Shown here in pieces: positions 61,248-64,000 of a DNA stretch of 64,000 bases. Numbering within the stretch: position 1 is the first letter of the stretch; every line of letters starts with the position of its first letter. The position numbers and the translations under genes were made by a program. The notes beneath the pieces are model-generated. The model did not search any database and was not told where the DNA came from. It was given only the letters and a program-made list of their open reading frames with translations. Origin of the DNA: Congeria kusceri (lineage: Eukaryota; Mollusca; Bivalvia; Myida; Dreissenidae); contig CM051028.1 in the NCBI GenBank assembly GCA_027627225.1, positions 13,640,701-13,704,700 on the forward strand. Reading direction: 5' to 3'.

Positions 61248-61560
61248 GAAAGATCTAGAGCTAAATAGCATGGTGCTGCACCCTGCTCCTTTTTGCTTCC
61301 CCCCTGCTGCCCCTTTGGACTAGTCACCACAAAAATGTTGAATAACTTTTGATATTTTATATATTTTTGCAAATTTTTATTGACAAATGAATAGACTATG
61401 CTTAAAAACCTTAATTACGAGTCTTAGACTAATAAATTTCCAGGATTTAGCAAATTATTAGAAAATGTCAACAGCCTGGTCCGGTTTTCCACCCTGCTCT
61501 TTTTTAGCAGCACCCAGTACCTCTTGTAATCTTAGATCTTTCCCTATATGTATAATGGAT
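61248..61560 (-). repeat. GGGAAAGAT dispersed repeat, copy 3
   Basis: Inverse of copy 1: GGGAAAGATCTAGAGC at the left, AGTACCTCTTG and TAGATCTTTCCCT at the right, with CACCCTGCTC twice. Ends are inverted relative to each other. Confidence 0.65.
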
Positions 61561-61753
61561 ATACTTCATCACAAAGATTGCCTCTAGATCATTTTTTAGA
61601 TTTGAACCTTTAACATTGTTGTTCAGCTATAAGAGCCATTATGTCCACGTGTGGTGAACTGAGCGATTTTTATGGTGATATGTATTAAATGTTCAATGAT
61701 TATTTTATACCGTAAGGTTTCACGTGATAGCCGAACTCCTTAGGTAATTAACG

Positions 61754-62960
61754 TTTAAGGACGTTCGCAACCGAAAGAAAATAATTGGGTTAATTTCTCC
61801 TTTTGCTTCATTATTTCTTTACTGTATATAGGTTACAATATACTAATTTCAATCAATAAATATAAATCTGTGTAAGTCATTAAGTTCCAGTCAATGGTTA
61901 AAAGTTAACCAAGCATTAAAATAATAAAAAACACACGTATACAATGTTTTGCCAAACAAATTAGTTAAAAAAGATCCATAAAAATATCTATATTCTATTT
62001 TGGCAATTGATACGTTGTTTACGTAAACACGAAACATGAAAAAGTCCAATATATTTCCCGAACAATATTGGTGACCCATTCTTTTTATTAATGTTTTGGT
62101 GCAAGTATACATTGGTGCATGCATGTGAGAAAATTTAAGAAAATCTGTCGTTTGGAACAAAATATATTGATGCATAATAAATGACGTTTCAGAAGGTATT
62201 ATTAGTACCCATTTGACCTACTTCAGTGTCCAGTCAAATTCATTATTTTAACAGTAATTGTTGATAACGCGTTTTTTTATTACCAAAATACACTTGTGTA
62301 TTGCCAAACAAGACATGTACAACATCAGTTGAAAGAAACATAACCTTGTTTGAAAAAAGCTCTCCTATATACTTTAAACATTGATAAAAAAAAAAAATGA
62401 AAAAAGGGGCTTCGACAGGTACCGTATTCAAATCCCAAAATTTCCGGAACAAGGCCGGTGACCCCTATTTTTTAAGACAGTTTTAGTTTCAGTATACAAT
62501 GATGTGTGTATATGGGAAGTTTCAACAAAATCTGTCGTTTGGAACCAAAGATATTCGCATATTTGATAAGTTATTGATGTTTTTACAGGCATATTTAATG
62601 CATAACTAACCTCGTTAAGCGTCCATTAAAAGTCATTTATTAAATGATAACTGTAGATAAATCATGTTTTATCATTAAACTGCACTTGTATATTACCAAA
62701 CAAAACATTTAAAAAAAGATCCATTTAAAAATCTCAATTTTTGTTTGAATATGAACCCTTTATATTACTCAACATTCTAAGTAACATACACTAAAAAAGG
62801 GTCTTCGACAGGTACCATATTCAAAATTCAATATTTCCGGAAAAAGGCCGGTGACACCTATTTTTTAAGACTGTTGTTGTTTTAGGATACATTGATGCAT
62901 GTTTGAAGAAAATCTGTCGTTGGAAAAAAAATGAAAGAAATTGTTGCGAACGTCTTTAAA
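61754..62960. mobile_element. 1.2-kb TIR element with three internal ~385-bp units
   Basis: Ends TTTAAGGACGTTCGCAACC / TGTTGCGAACGTCTTTAAA are inverted (17 of 19). Inside, a block with AATCTGTCGTTTGGAAC, GGTGACCC(C/A)T.TTTTT and GATACATTGATGCATG occurs three times at about 62065-62165, 62450-62555 and 62845-62930. No transposase. Confidence 0.75.
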
Positions 62961-64000
62961 TAACCCTGAAAAAAAAACACCAAATATTTCTTCACATGTA
63001 AATGTCACTTTTAAGTATCAATGCAAAACTATATTAAATGTCTCTAATGATATATAAATTAATCAGAAACTTCAATGCATTTAATTTTTCATTTTATATT
63101 TTAAATGCATCAAGACAGATTCAAAAATGGCATAAATAATCCAGAAAAGTGAAGGAGTAAAACAAAATCCTTGTGAGTAAATTTACATATTGGAAGACAC
63201 AGTATGCATTGAATTGAAAATGAAACACAGTATGTATATAATTGAACTGAAATTTAAATAGTAATCAATGCAATATTTATGTATACTTATTCAACAAACT
63301 ACATTGTATATAACTGTTACCGATTTATTAAGTACACTCATACATGCCATAATTTTTTCAGGCCAAAACGGGACATTACCAAAAAATTGCCGGGACATTT
63401 GACATTTGACCGGGACACATTAATATTGTCAGTTTGTCCGAAAAAAAAAAAAAAAAGTTTATCGTATCTAACCTAGGTCCTATTCCGTTTCGTGGTCTAT
63501 ATTGTTATAGTTCAAACAATAAACACCCAAAATGAATAACACAACATACACACGCATATATTTTAATCATATTTATTCAATAATATAGATGATAACATGT
63601 ACTTTTAATTATGACATCAAAGAAATTATACGAAACACTGATTGTCAAATAAACAAATGCGTTTACAAGGGAGACTACGTTCCACTAAACACTGCGTCAT
63701 TAACTGCATTAAATTTGCGATGTGAACAATACGAATTTAAAGAAAGTAATGATTGTTTTTGCATCTTTAATTCTCGAAAAGTTCTCAATTTATTTTTATA
63801 CTTACCTTCAAACATTACCAAACTAATTATGTGATAACACCTATTCCATTTAAAATCAAAATAACAGCAAACACAGTTCCTTTTTTATTCCAAAACAATG
63901 CAACAATCAGCAGCAATTAGGGACAGCGGATATATGACCCCCATCCCACGAAAGTGTGACAAACGATCAATAAATCGCTAATGGGGTATCATTACTGCTC
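62961..64000. other. AT-rich right end of window
   Basis: No gene recognised. Contains CGGGACATT direct words near 63370-63415 and a poly-A run at about 63441-63455. Confidence 0.5.

Overview
The window is animal nuclear DNA. It is AT-rich, its genes are split into short GT-AG exons, and the introns and spacers are packed with small transposons, SINE-like tRNA pieces and minisatellites. Both recognisable host genes are animal genes. The repeat types, and a molluscan-looking 5S rRNA fragment, point to a bivalve; the abundant double-hairpin element resembles what I associate with dreissenid mussels, but that is recognition from memory and unverified.

Layout. (1) 161-14995, minus strand: 5' part of DZANK1 (double zinc ribbon and ankyrin repeat protein, a cilium/basal-body factor). 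Six exons are placed with matching phases, and the gene runs off the left edge. (2) 14996-22396: divergent intergenic region holding a repeat block, an unrecognised spliced ORF and a complete miniature LTR retrotransposon (20426-20875) whose 141-bp LTRs contain the internal promoter region of 5S rRNA. (3) 22397-51338, plus strand: DDX52, the DEAD-box RNA helicase of 40S ribosome biogenesis. Sixteen exons join to 2160 nt, all helicase motifs are present, and one conserved N-terminal exon was not found. (4) The 14.3-kb intron after its first exon holds two antisense insertions: a broken multi-exon DDE-transposase-like gene (24184-27138) and a Tx1/L1-like LINE ORF2 with a single in-frame stop (31072-34887), preceded by degenerate tandem monomers. 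(5) 51339-64000: no recognised gene. It holds a 60-bp and a 45-bp minisatellite, tRNA-like pieces, TIR elements, and a candidate E-box core promoter with a first mini-exon at 55257-55350.

The two host genes are not functionally linked; they are neighbours in head-to-head orientation. The main points for follow-up are the 5S-bearing miniature LTR element (similar in plan to plant Cassandra), a 108-bp inverted duplication carrying a DDX52 splice acceptor, a five-fold tandem copy of a DDX52 splice donor, a 147-bp near-perfect palindrome, and the antisense transposase-like gene with its cluster of GTCATTACC motifs.
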